Below are positions 42,201 through 52,767 of a DNA stretch of 64,000 bases, piece after piece; the first letter of the stretch is position 1, and the number at the start of each line of letters is the position of its first letter. The stretch lies in NCBI GenBank assembly GCA_963736575.1, contig CAVTPD010000003.1, positions 62,001-126,000 on the forward strand. The letters are read 5' to 3'. The notes beneath the pieces were generated by a model, which saw only the letters and a program-made list of their open reading frames with translations, ran no database searches and had not been told where the DNA came from. This DNA is from CAVTPD01 sp963736575. GTDB taxonomy: Bacteria > Bacteroidota > Bacteroidia > Cytophagales > JAAEPT01. The position numbers and the translations under genes were made by a program.

Positions 42201-44547
42201 CATCATTTACATAGTATGATATTCTATAATTACCCGGATTTATGTATGCTTCCTGTGCACCATGTAAAAGTCTAAAATAGTTGGTATAAGAATTTGGCCC
42301 TGGCATACCCCATGCATACGTTACTCTAGTCCCAGGTCGACCTCCATTTAACCAACCACCTTCTGAACTATTTTTAAAACTAATAGTAAACTCAGCTACG
42401 TCACCATTTTTTAATACCGATTTATCTGCTTTCTGAGCTATTTCTAATGATCTTTCTCTAATGTCCACACAATTTCTTTCCATTGTTGTGGTATAATTAT
42501 TAGGAAATTCATTACTTGTATGCGAAGATGAATTATCTACTATAACAGTAGCTTGGTTACACATTCTGGTAGTTTCATACCCCTTTTTAACTCTTGTCTT
42601 CAAGGTAAATTCCCTGAAAGTAGGGTATTGAGTTGGGTCGAAAGATTCCCAGTTATCCCCAGTTTCGCCTGTAGAAGTATATCCAGGAATATTTCCAATT
42701 TCCCAAACAACATTGGTTCCACTTATAGTACCTCCGTTTGATGCTGACAAAAACTCTACCTGTTCAGGCAATGGATATACTACTTTAACATTTTGAGCTT
42801 CAACGGAAGAAAAGTTACGTACGCTAAATGTTTCATTAATAACATCACCCTTTACCATCAATCTTCCATTGGAGTAAGTAGGCCCAAAAGCTAAAGTTTT
42901 GTCAACATCATGATAAATTTTAACATTCGCAGGCAAATCACTTCCCATAAACTCTGGTGACTGATAATTACCTGTAGTAATAAGCAAACCTAGAACTCTA
43001 AACCATCCATGAAAATATTTTGGTAAACTTGTGATATATCTACTTTCAGGATAAGGGTTTCCTTCATTAGTTGCGTCCCACATTAAAACTAATTGTCTAT
43101 ACCAATCTGCTAATAAATCCTTACTATTCTTATCATTATGTTCATGATGGTAAGCAACAATAGACGGAGCAAAACTTCCTAAATTGTAATTGATATGAAA
43201 CCCCACACCCGTTTGCATCATCCCACTGCTATAATTAATATCCTGTCCTAAACTTGCAACTCCACCAAATTTTAACTCAGTAGGATCATTCCCAAGCTTT
43301 ATACATATATCAGTAGCTAAATTATCAGCAAACTCAGCCAACCTCATAGCATTATTATATTCATAAGGATTCTCTCCAGGCACTACTTCTAAAGCAGTCT
43401 CATTCCATGAAGTATTAGGGTTACCATTCCAAGTATAATTTAATATTGTACGCCATGGATGTCTAGAGTCTTCAGCAAAATTCATTTCAGAAAACTGCAC
43501 ATTAGAACCAGACAATTGGAAATTACCAGCAGTGGGGTAGTAACCTTTTTCATAAACTTTCCCCATTAACCAATCAGAGGATGCTTCAGCTCTCTTAAAT
43601 TGATGAATATTCCAGGCGTATTGTGTAGAATCTTCTTCTAACAAGAAATCATAGAAGGCGTGAAAGTACGAAGGGGCATGATAATCTATGTGTTTACTAG
43701 CTTCGCCATTACTTCTAGGACAAAATGTATGGCCATTCCATTGATATCCTTTTCCTAACTGCGTTACTTCAGCCCAAGTATTACCACTCTTTACATATCC
43801 ATCAAAACCTATATTTCCTGAATACCACCCATCTGAACCAGGATTACAATTGACTAAATCTTTTTGAGTTACGCCATTATTAATATCTAAGAAAACCGTA
43901 TCCGAAATGGTTTTTAGTAGATCAATAGCCAAATCTTTATAAAGCCTCACCTTACCACAATCATCTGTAATCCCCTGATCTGGCCATTGATAATACGCTA
44001 CTAGAGCAGCCATAGCTATGTCGAAATCACCGTCTGCAGCAGCGTCATCCTGTCCAAGTTCCCAACCTATAGTACCAGGACCATATTCATAATCAGGATT
44101 TCTAATTACTCCACAATTACTAAAATACTCAACAACACTAGCTTTGTGATCATGCACATACATAAACAAACCATCAAAGGCCGGTTTATCGGCCATATAT
44201 GCCATGGCTAACAAAGCATATCCATCTCCTTCCGTCACGTCTGGCTTAGGGCCAGTGAAACCATGCCCTGGGGGGTTAAAAACGATATACTTGGTACCTG
44301 CTACTTCTTCACCTGTATATACAGACCTATTCATCATAATCTGATAGGCTTCACGAATGTCGCGTTCCATTTCAATGTCTGTCACACCTGTGGCATTATC
44401 ACGTCCTAAGGTTTTACCATGACTATAGTCTAAAAATTGAGGAAAGGGAATTCTAGGATCATCGGAATTTATTTGTACATCAATTTGCGAGAACACAGAA
44501 TTGACTAATAACAGTAAAAACACTAATACTGTAAGAAATGACTTCAT
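39238..44547 (-). pseudogene. N-terminal half of the frameshifted GH8 gene: glycoside hydrolase family 8 multidomain protein
   Basis: A 1769-residue frame with a signal peptide (TVLVFLLLLVNSVFSQ). Residues about 30-500 show GH8 features: the catalytic acid Glu106 in VTEGDGYALL, and an Asp-rich AADGDFDIAMAALVAYYQW stretch near 170-188 that closely follows the GH8 signature. GH8 enzymes cleave cellulose, chitosan, xylan or lichenan, and the substrate is not readable here. Then come DUF11-like beta repeats (SVRNFSSVEAQNVKVVYPLP, VLKNGDVAEFTISFKNSS), a LamG/lectin-like sandwich near 1140-1330, and Ig-like repeats. The frame ends after ...VYITKQAIQPILLV. In the other frame the sequence reads on as YSTDPTCVKGD. 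As read, the enzyme would lack its T9SS sorting domain and stay periplasmic. Confidence 0.83.
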
Positions 44548-44665
44548 CTAACTTAATTTTTCAAATTCAATCGTAAAAGTTACCGCTTTAACTAAATTAA
44601 AGCAATACTATACGTAATATAGATACTACTTTTATAGAAAAGGTAAGCACTAAAAAACGCCTATT

Positions 44666-46180
44666 TTAAAAATCTACTGAAAGTAACATAGACACTTCTA
44701 TTTGATCATCGCGTTCTCGGTATAGAATACGAGTACCAATATCCCATAAAAAGTAGTAACGCAGAAAATTTACGTTTGCTGTTAAATCAACTCCGTAAGA
44801 CTGTAGTTCTACAGCTGCATTAGGATTTTGTAAAAAACCATAATCATAAAACAAATTCATTTTTACACGCTGAACATAAGCTAAAAAACCAATATTCCAG
44901 TCGGGGTAAAACAAAGGCAAACTATAATCTACTTTTATAGACCTAGCCTGTTTCACCCTTATCGATGAATATCCTCTGGGATAAACTATCTGATTAGAAT
45001 AGGCTCTTCCGTCGGTTAAACGTTCCTGATAAGCGCCGTAAAACTGCAATGAATGATGTTTTAATACGCCTGGGAAATTAACCAATCCCGAAACATACCA
45101 TAACTGATCGTTCATCTTTTGGCTATAAAGACTTTCCACATAACCTGCGCTTAAAAACTGTCTAAATTTCGGTTTTAAATCCCTTTTTGACATTCTTCTG
45201 CTTCGCGAAAAAACCAAGCTAAAGTCTACTGGAATATAAATATTGCTAGCTAAAACCGCTCCTTCTTCAATCCCCGAACTATTTTCGGAAGACACATAAC
45301 TTGTATTGGTATACGGAACCGAAACGACTGGTCTTAATTGGTAAACATAAGCTGCCTTATTCCAAAACAGCGGAATAGATGTAGAGAAGCTAACTTTGTC
45401 TTCAATGATTTTTCCTTGTAGCGCAATGGTATCTTGCTGCTGAATTTTCAAAAAGTTGAGCTCTTTTTCATACGTCCGCCTGTACGAAACACCTAACCTA
45501 GGGAAAAAACCACTGTAGGTATACGCAGCGTAATACGATTCTTTCCGTAGACTGGGATTATACGCTGCACCAATTGTTAAAAAAGAAGTACTTAACACAT
45601 TCTGAGATAAAATCTTAAAACCAATTTCTGGTTTGGTAATTTCTTCGGTTGACGTATTAAAAGAAGCTGGCTGCCAGCTATGGATATTAAACAAATGAGT
45701 TCCTTTTCGGTATTTTTTAACCAAATAAGTAGAATCTGAAATTGAATCACTTAACACAAAACTATTGGCCTCTTTGCGTAAAGAATCAACCAGCAAAGCC
45801 GTTAATGAATCTGGACCATAAAACGGATAAACTGTAGAAAGTGAAGTGCTGTTCAACTGATAACCCTTAGGTGTATATTCAGAAAAATAAACCAGTGAGT
45901 CTTTTATAAACGGATCACTAGCCCCGAACTTACTGTTAGAAATGGCCTGCTTTGTTTCTTCTTTCAGATTGAATAAAAAAATTTGGTCTGAAATCCCATT
46001 ACGGGTTCTGTATACCAAATTTCCGTCTAAATAATGAAGTCCTTGTAGTTGATTTTCACTACTTAAAAGAACATTCGTTCCCTTTGTTTTCAGGTTATAA
46101 AGTTCAATATGATCCTGGCTGTCGTAAAAATTAATAACAGCAATTTCCTCTTCAGAAATAAAAACAGGCTGTTTAAACAA
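44666..46180 (-). pseudogene. C-terminal half of a frameshifted TolB-propeller/outer-membrane barrel protein
   Basis: A 504-residue frame with no signal peptide and a TTG pseudo-start inside the preceding frame. Residues 1 to about 140 finish a TolB-like propeller (FKQPVFISEEEIAVINFYDSQD, GNLVYRTRNGISDQIFLFN). The remaining part is rich in beta-strands with YRRTYEKELNFLKIQQ and a final LRYYFLWDIGTRILYRERD...MLLSVDF, as in a C-terminal outer-membrane barrel ending in Phe. It continues the protein encoded at 46173-47516 after a one-base frameshift in the TTTT run (46189-46192). Corrected, the whole protein is about 950 residues. Confidence 0.8.
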
Positions 46181-47516
46181 GCCTCTGCTTTTCTATATTT
46201 GGAATAGAATCTACCACTTCGGCATTAAGATTTAAGACCACTATTCTGGTTTTGGTATCCAGATTTTCTACCGCAACAATTTTATTTTTTTCAGGGTGAA
46301 TAAAAGGACTGTAATAATATTTCTCTTGCGTTAATTGTTTTCTTTTTTCAGTCTGAAAATCATAGACCACAATATTAGAAAACGACTTTTGCCCCCAACG
46401 TACATGACTAAATTCTTCTGTCCAAACCAAAAAAGAATCATTTACGCTTAATCTAGGACTGTTGAAGTAACCTGTATTTAGAAGGTGTTTTTCTACACTG
46501 TCTGTTAGGCTTATAATTTCACCTGCGTTATTTAATCCGCTTTTATAAGCAAAAAGTGTCTTTTTATTTTTAACCGGAAATTGATAATCAACGGGTATTT
46601 TTGATTCCGGGTTCAGGTAACTTTCTTCAATTTGAACCGAATCCCGCCATTCCGTAGCAATAAAAGCCATCGTATTTTTATACAACGCTGTTGACTTCTC
46701 CCCTGTTTCTTGTTTTAGCGCATTAGAGAATCGAAAAGGTTTAATTGGGAATTTACCTATTCTGTTCACAACACCTGCCCAAATAGTATTCCCGTATTTT
46801 ACACGAGCATAATCTGTTAAATAATAACCCAGCGTATAATGGTCGGCTACAATATTTTTATAGGACCCAAAGGAAGCTTTTTCGTAAGAATACGGACCAT
46901 AGCTTAATAACTGAGCTCTCAATTTCACATTAAAATCTGGAACTTTACCCCTACCACCATTGGTAAACATGGTTTCGGTATGTACCGCATCGCCTTCTAA
47001 AAACCACAAAGGCATAGCTAGACCAACCGTTAAACCAACTCCTTGCTCGCCCAAAAGCCCATAAAATACTTTTGTTAGCCCTTGATTTAATTTATCCACC
47101 TGAACAACATGTCTGTATTCATGCACCAATAATTCGTCTAGCCAATCGTTTTGATCGTTTTCTTGGGGCGGTGTAAGATACATTTCCGAACGTTTGGGTG
47201 CCCAAGTAACAAAGCCATTTAAACTCGCTTTATCGGGTTGTAGAATTACAGAAATTCGTTTTGGCTGGTGGTCTAAACTTCTACTAGCATACTGATAAGC
47301 AGTCTCTAAATAATTAATAGCGTATTGCGCTTGTTCTTCATAATCGTCTGTAAAAATCACATTAAAGTTTTCGGTTTTAATATGTTTCCAACGAAGTGAA
47401 GAAGCATTTTCACCCGCCGAATAAAACTGGGCTTGAACTAAACCCACGGTTTTTACGGTTAATAAAAGAAGAAAAAAACATCTTTTCGATTTTGACAAGA
47501 GGCTTTTCTTACACAT
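46173..47516 (-). pseudogene. N-terminal half of the same gene: metallopeptidase-like domain with HExxH and propeller
   Basis: A protein start at ATG 47516 (MCKKSLLSKSKR), with a signal peptide ending VGLVQAQ. The open frame extends 12 codons upstream, but that part is not signal-like. A peptidase-like domain carries WLDELLVHEYRHVVQVDKL, a zincin HExxH motif, followed by PLWFLEGDAVHTETMFTNGGRG, where the Glu of FLEGDA could be the third zinc ligand. TolB-like blades begin near residue 320 (FNSPRLSVNDSFLVWTEEF). The frame ends at ...IPNIEKQRLV; deleting one A on the coding strand gives ESRGLFKQPVFIS and joins the second half. The family occurs in Bacteroidota but its substrate is unknown to me. 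Confidence 0.8.
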
Positions 47517-47697
47517 TGATTGTGTTATAAACACACTAATTATTGATGACACTATAAACCTTTAAATGACTGAGAATTATTTAAGTAAAGAGTTCTTTCT
47601 CAGTAATCGTCAAAATAGACGCTATTTAAATTTAAACAAAGCTATTAGAATTTAAATACCTAAACCTAATAGAATTTAGAACACAAAAATTTCATAT

Positions 47698-48396
47698 ATG
47701 AGAAAAAAGAAAAAACTAGTAGTACTTAGCGGAGCAGGAATTAGTGCCGAAAGTGGTTTAGCTACCTTTAGAGGAGCCGATGGCCTATGGGAAGGACACA
47801 GTATTTATGATGTTGCTTCACCAGAGGGTTGGGAAAAAGACAAAAAATTGGTATTAGATTTTTACAACCAAAGAAGAAAACAAGGCATTGCCGCTGAACC
47901 GAATCTTGGCCACTTAGGCTTAAAAGAACTAGAGGAAGATTACGAAGTTGTTATTATCACCCAAAACGTAGATAATCTGCACGAAAAAGCCGGTTCTACC
48001 AAGGTTATTCATTTACATGGCGAAATCTTTAAAACCCAAAGTACTTGTGATCCTAATTTAATATACGATATGGAGGGTTGGGAATTAAAATTAGGCGATA
48101 CCTGCGAAAAAGGCAGTCAACTACGTCCGTTTATAGTTTGGTTTGGTGAAGCGGTACCAAAAATGGGGGAAGCTATTGACGCCATAAAAGACGCTGATGT
48201 CTGTGCCATTATTGGTACTTCCTTATTGGTTTATCCAGCTGCCGGACTAATTGACTATGCCCCTTTGAATGCTCCAGTATTTATAATTGATCCTTCTATT
48301 CCCAATGTTTATTCGGCACATAAAATTCACCGTATTTTAGAACCTGCTTCTAGCGGTATTGTAAAACTGAAAGAAGCATTGAAAAATATTTTTTAA
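47698..48396 (+). CDS. cobB: NAD-dependent deacylase, SIRT5/CobB-like, with reduced zinc site
   Basis: A 232-residue sirtuin that removes acyl groups from lysine using NAD. The NAD loop LSGAGISAESGLATFRG, TQNVDNLHE and catalytic His107 in VIHLHGE are present. Tyr56 and Arg59 (FYNQRR) form the YxxR pair that marks desuccinylase/demalonylase-type (class III) sirtuins. The zinc module is incomplete: only Cys117 and Cys136 remain of the usual four cysteines, so structural zinc is probably not bound. The gene is alone between the TolB-like gene and the SPFH gene. CobB-type deacylation of metabolic enzymes is the likely role. Confidence 0.92.
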   Translation: MRKKKKLVVLSGAGISAESGLATFRGADGLWEGHSIYDVASPEGWEKDKKLVLDFYNQRRKQGIAAEPNLGHLGLKELEEDYEVVIITQNVDNLHEKAGSTKVIHLHGEIFKTQSTCDPNLIYDMEGWELKLGDTCEKGSQLRPFIVWFGEAVPKMGEAIDAIKDADVCAIIGTSLLVYPAAGLIDYAPLNAPVFIIDPSIPNVYSAHKIHRILEPASSGIVKLKEALKNIF

Positions 48397-48514
48397 ACAT
48401 CTACGTATTTATTTGTTAAAACACGTATCTCGGCATAAGATTTGATTATTTTTGAAGGTTTTTTATCCAATTGTGGGTATAAATCCATTTTGTTCAACTT
48501 AATCTAAATTTTCT

Positions 48515-49939
48515 ATGCTCGGATTTTTCATGTTTTTGGGGATCACTCTTATTACATTTAGTATCCTCATTTTTGTATTCGGAAAACGTTTTAGAAGTCA
48601 ATCTAAAGTAAACGTTAGTTACGATCAGTTTGGTAACCGAAAAGAAGAAACCACAAACAGCGGCTTCTCCTTTCTAGACAAGTTCACCAACAAAGTGCTG
48701 CTCATAATGCTATTAGTAGGTTTTCTATTAATCACATTAAGAGGCATGTTTTTTTATGCCGAACCCGGAGTAAAATACTTCTTGCAATACCCTTGGGGAA
48801 CACAAACTGTTGTGGACCGCGCCGGAGCAAACATTAAAATGTTTGGCACACTTCGCCCTTGGAAAGAATACATGACCATTAAAACCAGTACAAAAATTAG
48901 CCGTGGTGAAAAAACGGTTTCTGTTGTAAGTTCAGAATCGAACAGTTCTAGCGGAACTATGGCGCCTATTGAAATTCGTTTTATAGATCAGGTAACGGCA
49001 GAAGTAATTGCTTCTACCCGTTTTAAACTACCTACCGATGAAGAGTCTTTCATGAATTTGGTAAAGGAATTTAGAACGCAAGAAAATTTGATTGAAGCTA
49101 CATTAATGCCTACTGTTAGGGAAGTAATCTCAAACACAGGGTATATGTTTGCTGCACAAGATTACATTTCGGGTTCGTCTTCTGACTTCCGTTATGCGGT
49201 AAAAGATCAATTAATGAACGGTATGTATTCGGTAGAAAAATTAGAAATTAGAGACACCGTTAACAGCGAAATTTCTGAAGAAGACCGTTCTATTAAAGAA
49301 ATTAAAACCAGTTATATTGTTGTAAAACGTTTGGACAGCGATGGCAAACCTATCCGCGTTCCGCACGACATTACCAAGTCTGGCATTATAACCACACAAG
49401 CCATTATTGATGATATTCTTTTAGAGCCTGCTTTTAAAAAACGTTTGGAAAACCAACGGGATGAATCGGCAAAAAGACAGCTGGAACAACAAAAAATTAA
49501 AACCGCCAAAGACCAGCAGCAAAGAATTGTAGCGGAAGGCGAAAGAGACAAAGCTCAAATTAGAGTAGAGCAAGAAAAGGAACAGGTAAAACAGTTGATT
49601 TCTATTGAAACCAAAGAAAAAGCTGAAAAAACCAATCGAGACTTAGCTGAGATCCAACTAGAAACTGCCCGATTACAAGCACAATCTAGAAAAGTTAAAG
49701 CAGATGCAGAAGCCTATGAAAAGAAGAAGTTAGCTATGGCGGACAACTCGTTAGAATTACGTTTAAAATATCAGTTAGAACAAATGAAGGTTTTAGCTAC
49801 CGCTATGCAAGGCCAAGCCATTGTACCACAAACCTATATTGGCAACGGTGGACAAGTGCCAACCGCTTTGGATAATTTAGTTAATCTAATGTCGGTAGAT
49901 CAAATCAAAAAGAAAGGCAACAACAGTTTTTCTGAATAG
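48515..49939 (+). CDS. SPFH/band 7-like membrane protein with long coiled coil
   Basis: A 474-residue protein with two N-terminal transmembrane helices (LGFFMFLGITLITFSILIFVF, about 1-22; and LIMLLVGFLLITLRGMFFY, about 60-80). A band-7-like beta/alpha domain follows (YPWGTQTVVDRAGANIKMFGTLRPW to about 290). A charged coiled coil (RLENQRDESAKRQLEQQKIK to KKLAMADNSLELRLKY, about 310-430) and a short tail complete it. The order fits the SPFH superfamily (stomatin/prohibitin/flotillin), which forms membrane rings, although the two-helix start and insert near 120-135 (SVVSSESNSSSG) are less usual. It is followed by a strong terminator, so it is the end of its unit. Confidence 0.75.
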   Translation: MLGFFMFLGITLITFSILIFVFGKRFRSQSKVNVSYDQFGNRKEETTNSGFSFLDKFTNKVLLIMLLVGFLLITLRGMFFYAEPGVKYFLQYPWGTQTVVDRAGANIKMFGTLRPWKEYMTIKTSTKISRGEKTVSVVSSESNSSSGTMAPIEIRFIDQVTAEVIASTRFKLPTDEESFMNLVKEFRTQENLIEATLMPTVREVISNTGYMFAAQDYISGSSSDFRYAVKDQLMNGMYSVEKLEIRDTVNSEISEEDRSIKEIKTSYIVVKRLDSDGKPIRVPHDITKSGIITTQAIIDDILLEPAFKKRLENQRDESAKRQLEQQKIKTAKDQQQRIVAEGERDKAQIRVEQEKEQVKQLISIETKEKAEKTNRDLAEIQLETARLQAQSRKVKADAEAYEKKKLAMADNSLELRLKYQLEQMKVLATAMQGQAIVPQTYIGNGGQVPTALDNLVNLMSVDQIKKKGNNSFSE

Positions 49940-49959
49940 GGTTTTGAATTTTGAAGCAT

Positions 49960-49988
49960 AAAAAAAGCGCCCTAGCGGCGCTTTTTTT
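49960..49988. terminator. Bidirectional terminator between the SPFH gene and the phosphomutase
   Basis: Stem GCGCC/GGCGC with a 5-nt CTAGC loop, preceded by seven A's and followed by seven T's, in the convergent gap between 49939 and 50015. Confidence 0.9.
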
Positions 49989-50014
49989 ACAACTATATTT
50001 TTATTCTGAACGAA

Positions 50015-51745
50015 TTATTTTAACCCTAACTCATCTATAATTTGCTGAATCTTAGCATCTAATTCCGCTTCAACTTTTTCGAAATTTTCTTTTGAATCTA
50101 ATTCCGCTTTAACACCAAAATAGAATTTAATCTTAGGTTCGGTACCAGAAGGTCTGGCAGAAATCTTAGCGCCATCTTCGGTAAAGAATTGTAACACGTT
50201 TGATTTGGGTAAATTGATTTTCTTCTCTTCACCCGTAATCAGATTTTTTTCTATGCTTGCTTCGTAATCTTTTACCGTTACCAATTTAGAACCCGCTATG
50301 CTTGCCGGTGGATTTTCACGGAAACCCGTCATCATATCTTGTATTTCTTGGGCTCCTGAAAAGCCTTTCTTAGTTAGAGAAATCAAATGTTCTTTATAGA
50401 AACCGTATTTCAGGTATAAATCAATCAACGCTTCAAAAGCCGTCTTGCCTTGATCTTTATGAAAGGCTACCATTTCAGCAATAAAAGCACAAGAAGCAAT
50501 GGCATCTTTATCTCTAACGCTATCACCCACTAAATAACCGTAGCTTTCTTCGCCACCGGCTATAAACTGTTTTTTACCTTCGTTTTCACGAATAAGCGCT
50601 GCAATAAATTTAAATCCGGTTAATACATCAGGGCATTCAACACCGTAACTATCGGCAATAGTTTTTATTAATTCGGTTGTAACAATAGTCTTTACAATAA
50701 ACTCTTTACCCTGTAACTTTCCTTCTTTCTTCCATGCTTCTAACATATAAGAAATTAACAAACTACCGGTTTGGTTACCGTTCAGTAATTGCCATTCTCC
50801 TTTTAGATTTTTAACCGCTGCTCCTACTCGGTCTGCATCAGGATCCGTAGCCATTAAAAGATCAGCATCTATCGCTTTTGCTTTTTTCAGCCCTAAAGAC
50901 ATGGCTTCTGCTTCTTCCGGATTTGGATAAACTACCGTTGGGAAATTACCGTCTGAAACCAATTGCTCTTCTACCAAATTTACGTTGGCAAAACCGAATT
51001 TCTTCAGTACATCGGGCACTAACTTTACCCCAGTACCGTGAATTGGCGTATAAACAATTTTTAAATCTTTTTGTCTTGAAATCACTTCAGGAGAAACACT
51101 TAAAGACTTAAGCATATCGGTATAAATCTCGTCAAAGTCATCGTTCACGATTTCAAGAAGATCATCGTTACCACCAAACTTGATTTTATCTATTTGTACT
51201 AATTGTACTTCTTTAATAATATTTTCATCGTGTGGAGCAATTACTTGTGCGCCATCTTCCCAATACGCTTTATATCCGTTGTATTCTTTAGGGTTATGAG
51301 AGGCTGTTAACACAACACCCGATTGGCATCCGAAATGACGGATAGCAAAAGATAGTTCCGGAGTTGGTTTTAATGAGCTGAATAAATATGCTTTTATTCC
51401 GTTAGAGGTAAATACATCGGCTACAACTCTGGCAAATTCGGGACTGTTATTACGGCTGTCGTGAGCAATGGCAATACTAATTTGATCTTTATGCGAAAAG
51501 TTAATTTTTAGATAGTTCGCTAATCCTTGTGTTGCAGCACCAACCGTGTATTTATTAATTCGGTTAGAGCCAACACCCATAATTCCTCTTAAACCACCGG
51601 TTCCAAATTCAAGATTTTTGTAGAAAGCGTCCGTTAATTCGTCTTCTTTCTTATTGTCTATTAAACTCTGAATTTCGTTTTTGGTAGCCTGATCAAAGTT
51701 TCCGTTTAACCAGGATTGTATTTTGTCCTGTACAGCTGCGTCCAT
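50015..51745 (-). CDS. Phosphoglucomutase/phosphomannomutase (phosphohexomutase)
   Basis: A 576-residue alpha-D-phosphohexomutase. The phosphoserine loop VVLTASHNPKEYNGYKAYWEDG, the metal loop DPDADRVGAAVK, the sugar loop GGEESYGYLVGD and the phosphate loop RPSGTEPKIKFYF are all present. The length and sequence (GTGGLRGIMGVGSNRINKYTVG) fit the PgcA type that handles glucose-1-P/glucose-6-P. It links glycolysis to nucleotide-sugar synthesis, complementing the nucleotidyltransferase at 13577. It is cytoplasmic and monocistronic. Confidence 0.95.
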   Translation of the reverse strand: MDAAVQDKIQSWLNGNFDQATKNEIQSLIDNKKEDELTDAFYKNLEFGTGGLRGIMGVGSNRINKYTVGAATQGLANYLKINFSHKDQISIAIAHDSRNNSPEFARVVADVFTSNGIKAYLFSSLKPTPELSFAIRHFGCQSGVVLTASHNPKEYNGYKAYWEDGAQVIAPHDENIIKEVQLVQIDKIKFGGNDDLLEIVNDDFDEIYTDMLKSLSVSPEVISRQKDLKIVYTPIHGTGVKLVPDVLKKFGFANVNLVEEQLVSDGNFPTVVYPNPEEAEAMSLGLKKAKAIDADLLMATDPDADRVGAAVKNLKGEWQLLNGNQTGSLLISYMLEAWKKEGKLQGKEFIVKTIVTTELIKTIADSYGVECPDVLTGFKFIAALIRENEGKKQFIAGGEESYGYLVGDSVRDKDAIASCAFIAEMVAFHKDQGKTAFEALIDLYLKYGFYKEHLISLTKKGFSGAQEIQDMMTGFRENPPASIAGSKLVTVKDYEASIEKNLITGEEKKINLPKSNVLQFFTEDGAKISARPSGTEPKIKFYFGVKAELDSKENFEKVEAELDAKIQQIIDELGLK

Positions 51746-51897
51746 ATAGATTGGTGTTATTTAATGCGTCTAATTCTTTAAAATAAATAGAGGTCTCCCT
51801 AAAAATGAAGCCCTTTTTTAATCAATGCTTTAAAATTATTGTTTTATTCGAAAGATTGAAGGATTTTAACTTTAAGATATTAATAATTTATTGATAA

Positions 51898-52767
51898 ATG
51901 ATTCCCGAAGCGCTAACAAAATACTTAAAGCATATTTTAAACATAAATTCTTCCTTAATCAACTTTAAATCGCTTAGTGGTGGTTGTATTAATAGGTGTT
52001 TTTCTTTTCAGGCTGAAAAAGAAACCTATTTTTTAAAATTGAATACTAAGGAGGAATTTCCGGATATGTTCTCAAAAGAAGCAATCGGTCTTCAACTTCT
52101 TTCTGAAACCAATACCATTATCGTTCCTAAAACTATAGCTGAAGGGTTCTACAACGACACTTCTTTCTTAATCTTAGAACACATTGAAGAAGGCGCTAAA
52201 ACACCCCTCTTTTGGGAGAAATTCGGTCAACAACTAGCTCAACTGCATAAAACCGAATATTCTAGTTTTGGTTTACATCAAGATAATTACATCGGTTCCA
52301 TTCCGCAGAAAAATGATTTTAAAGATAATTGGGTTGATTTCTTCATAGAGTGCAGACTCTATCCGCTTTCAAAACAAGCTTATGAAAAGGGCTTATTAAA
52401 TATTGAGCATTTAGAAGCCTTTATAGAATTGTATAGAGAGCTGCCTTCTCTTCTTCCGAAAGAAAAACCAAGTTTAGTACACGGTGATTTATGGAGTGGT
52501 AACTTCTTATGCAATACCAAGGGAAACCCTGTTCTTATTGACCCTGCTATTTATTACGGGAACCGAGAAATGGAAATTGCTTTCACAAAACTATTTGGTG
52601 GTTTTGATTCTAAATTTTATTCCAGCTACCAAGAAGCTTTTCCGTTAGAAACTGGTTTTACAGAACGAGTAGATATTTACAACCTTTATCCGCTATTGGT
52701 GCATTTATTATTGTTCGGGAAAAGTTATTTAGGACAAATTGAAGCTACACTAATCCAATTTGATTAA
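51898..52767 (+). CDS. Fructosamine kinase family protein
   Basis: A 289-residue kinase-like protein. The N-lobe has FLKLN with the conserved Lys. The C-lobe has PSLVHGDLWSGNF (the HGDLWxGN catalytic loop) and VLIDPAIYYGNREMEIA (the metal Asp). These features define the fructosamine-3-kinase/ketosamine family, which phosphorylates glycated lysines or free ketosamines and so repairs glycation. Length is normal. Its last 4 bases overlap the convergent PorP/SprF gene, and the nearest upstream gene is the divergent phosphomutase. The exact substrate is not established. Confidence 0.92.
   Translation: MIPEALTKYLKHILNINSSLINFKSLSGGCINRCFSFQAEKETYFLKLNTKEEFPDMFSKEAIGLQLLSETNTIIVPKTIAEGFYNDTSFLILEHIEEGAKTPLFWEKFGQQLAQLHKTEYSSFGLHQDNYIGSIPQKNDFKDNWVDFFIECRLYPLSKQAYEKGLLNIEHLEAFIELYRELPSLLPKEKPSLVHGDLWSGNFLCNTKGNPVLIDPAIYYGNREMEIAFTKLFGGFDSKFYSSYQEAFPLETGFTERVDIYNLYPLLVHLLLFGKSYLGQIEATLIQFD

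Noticed and set aside
47640..47680. Short AT-rich direct repeats (TAGAATTTA) ahead of the sirtuin gene as an operator
   Set aside because: Only nine bases in a very AT-rich intergenic stretch, with no symmetry or linked regulator; likely chance.
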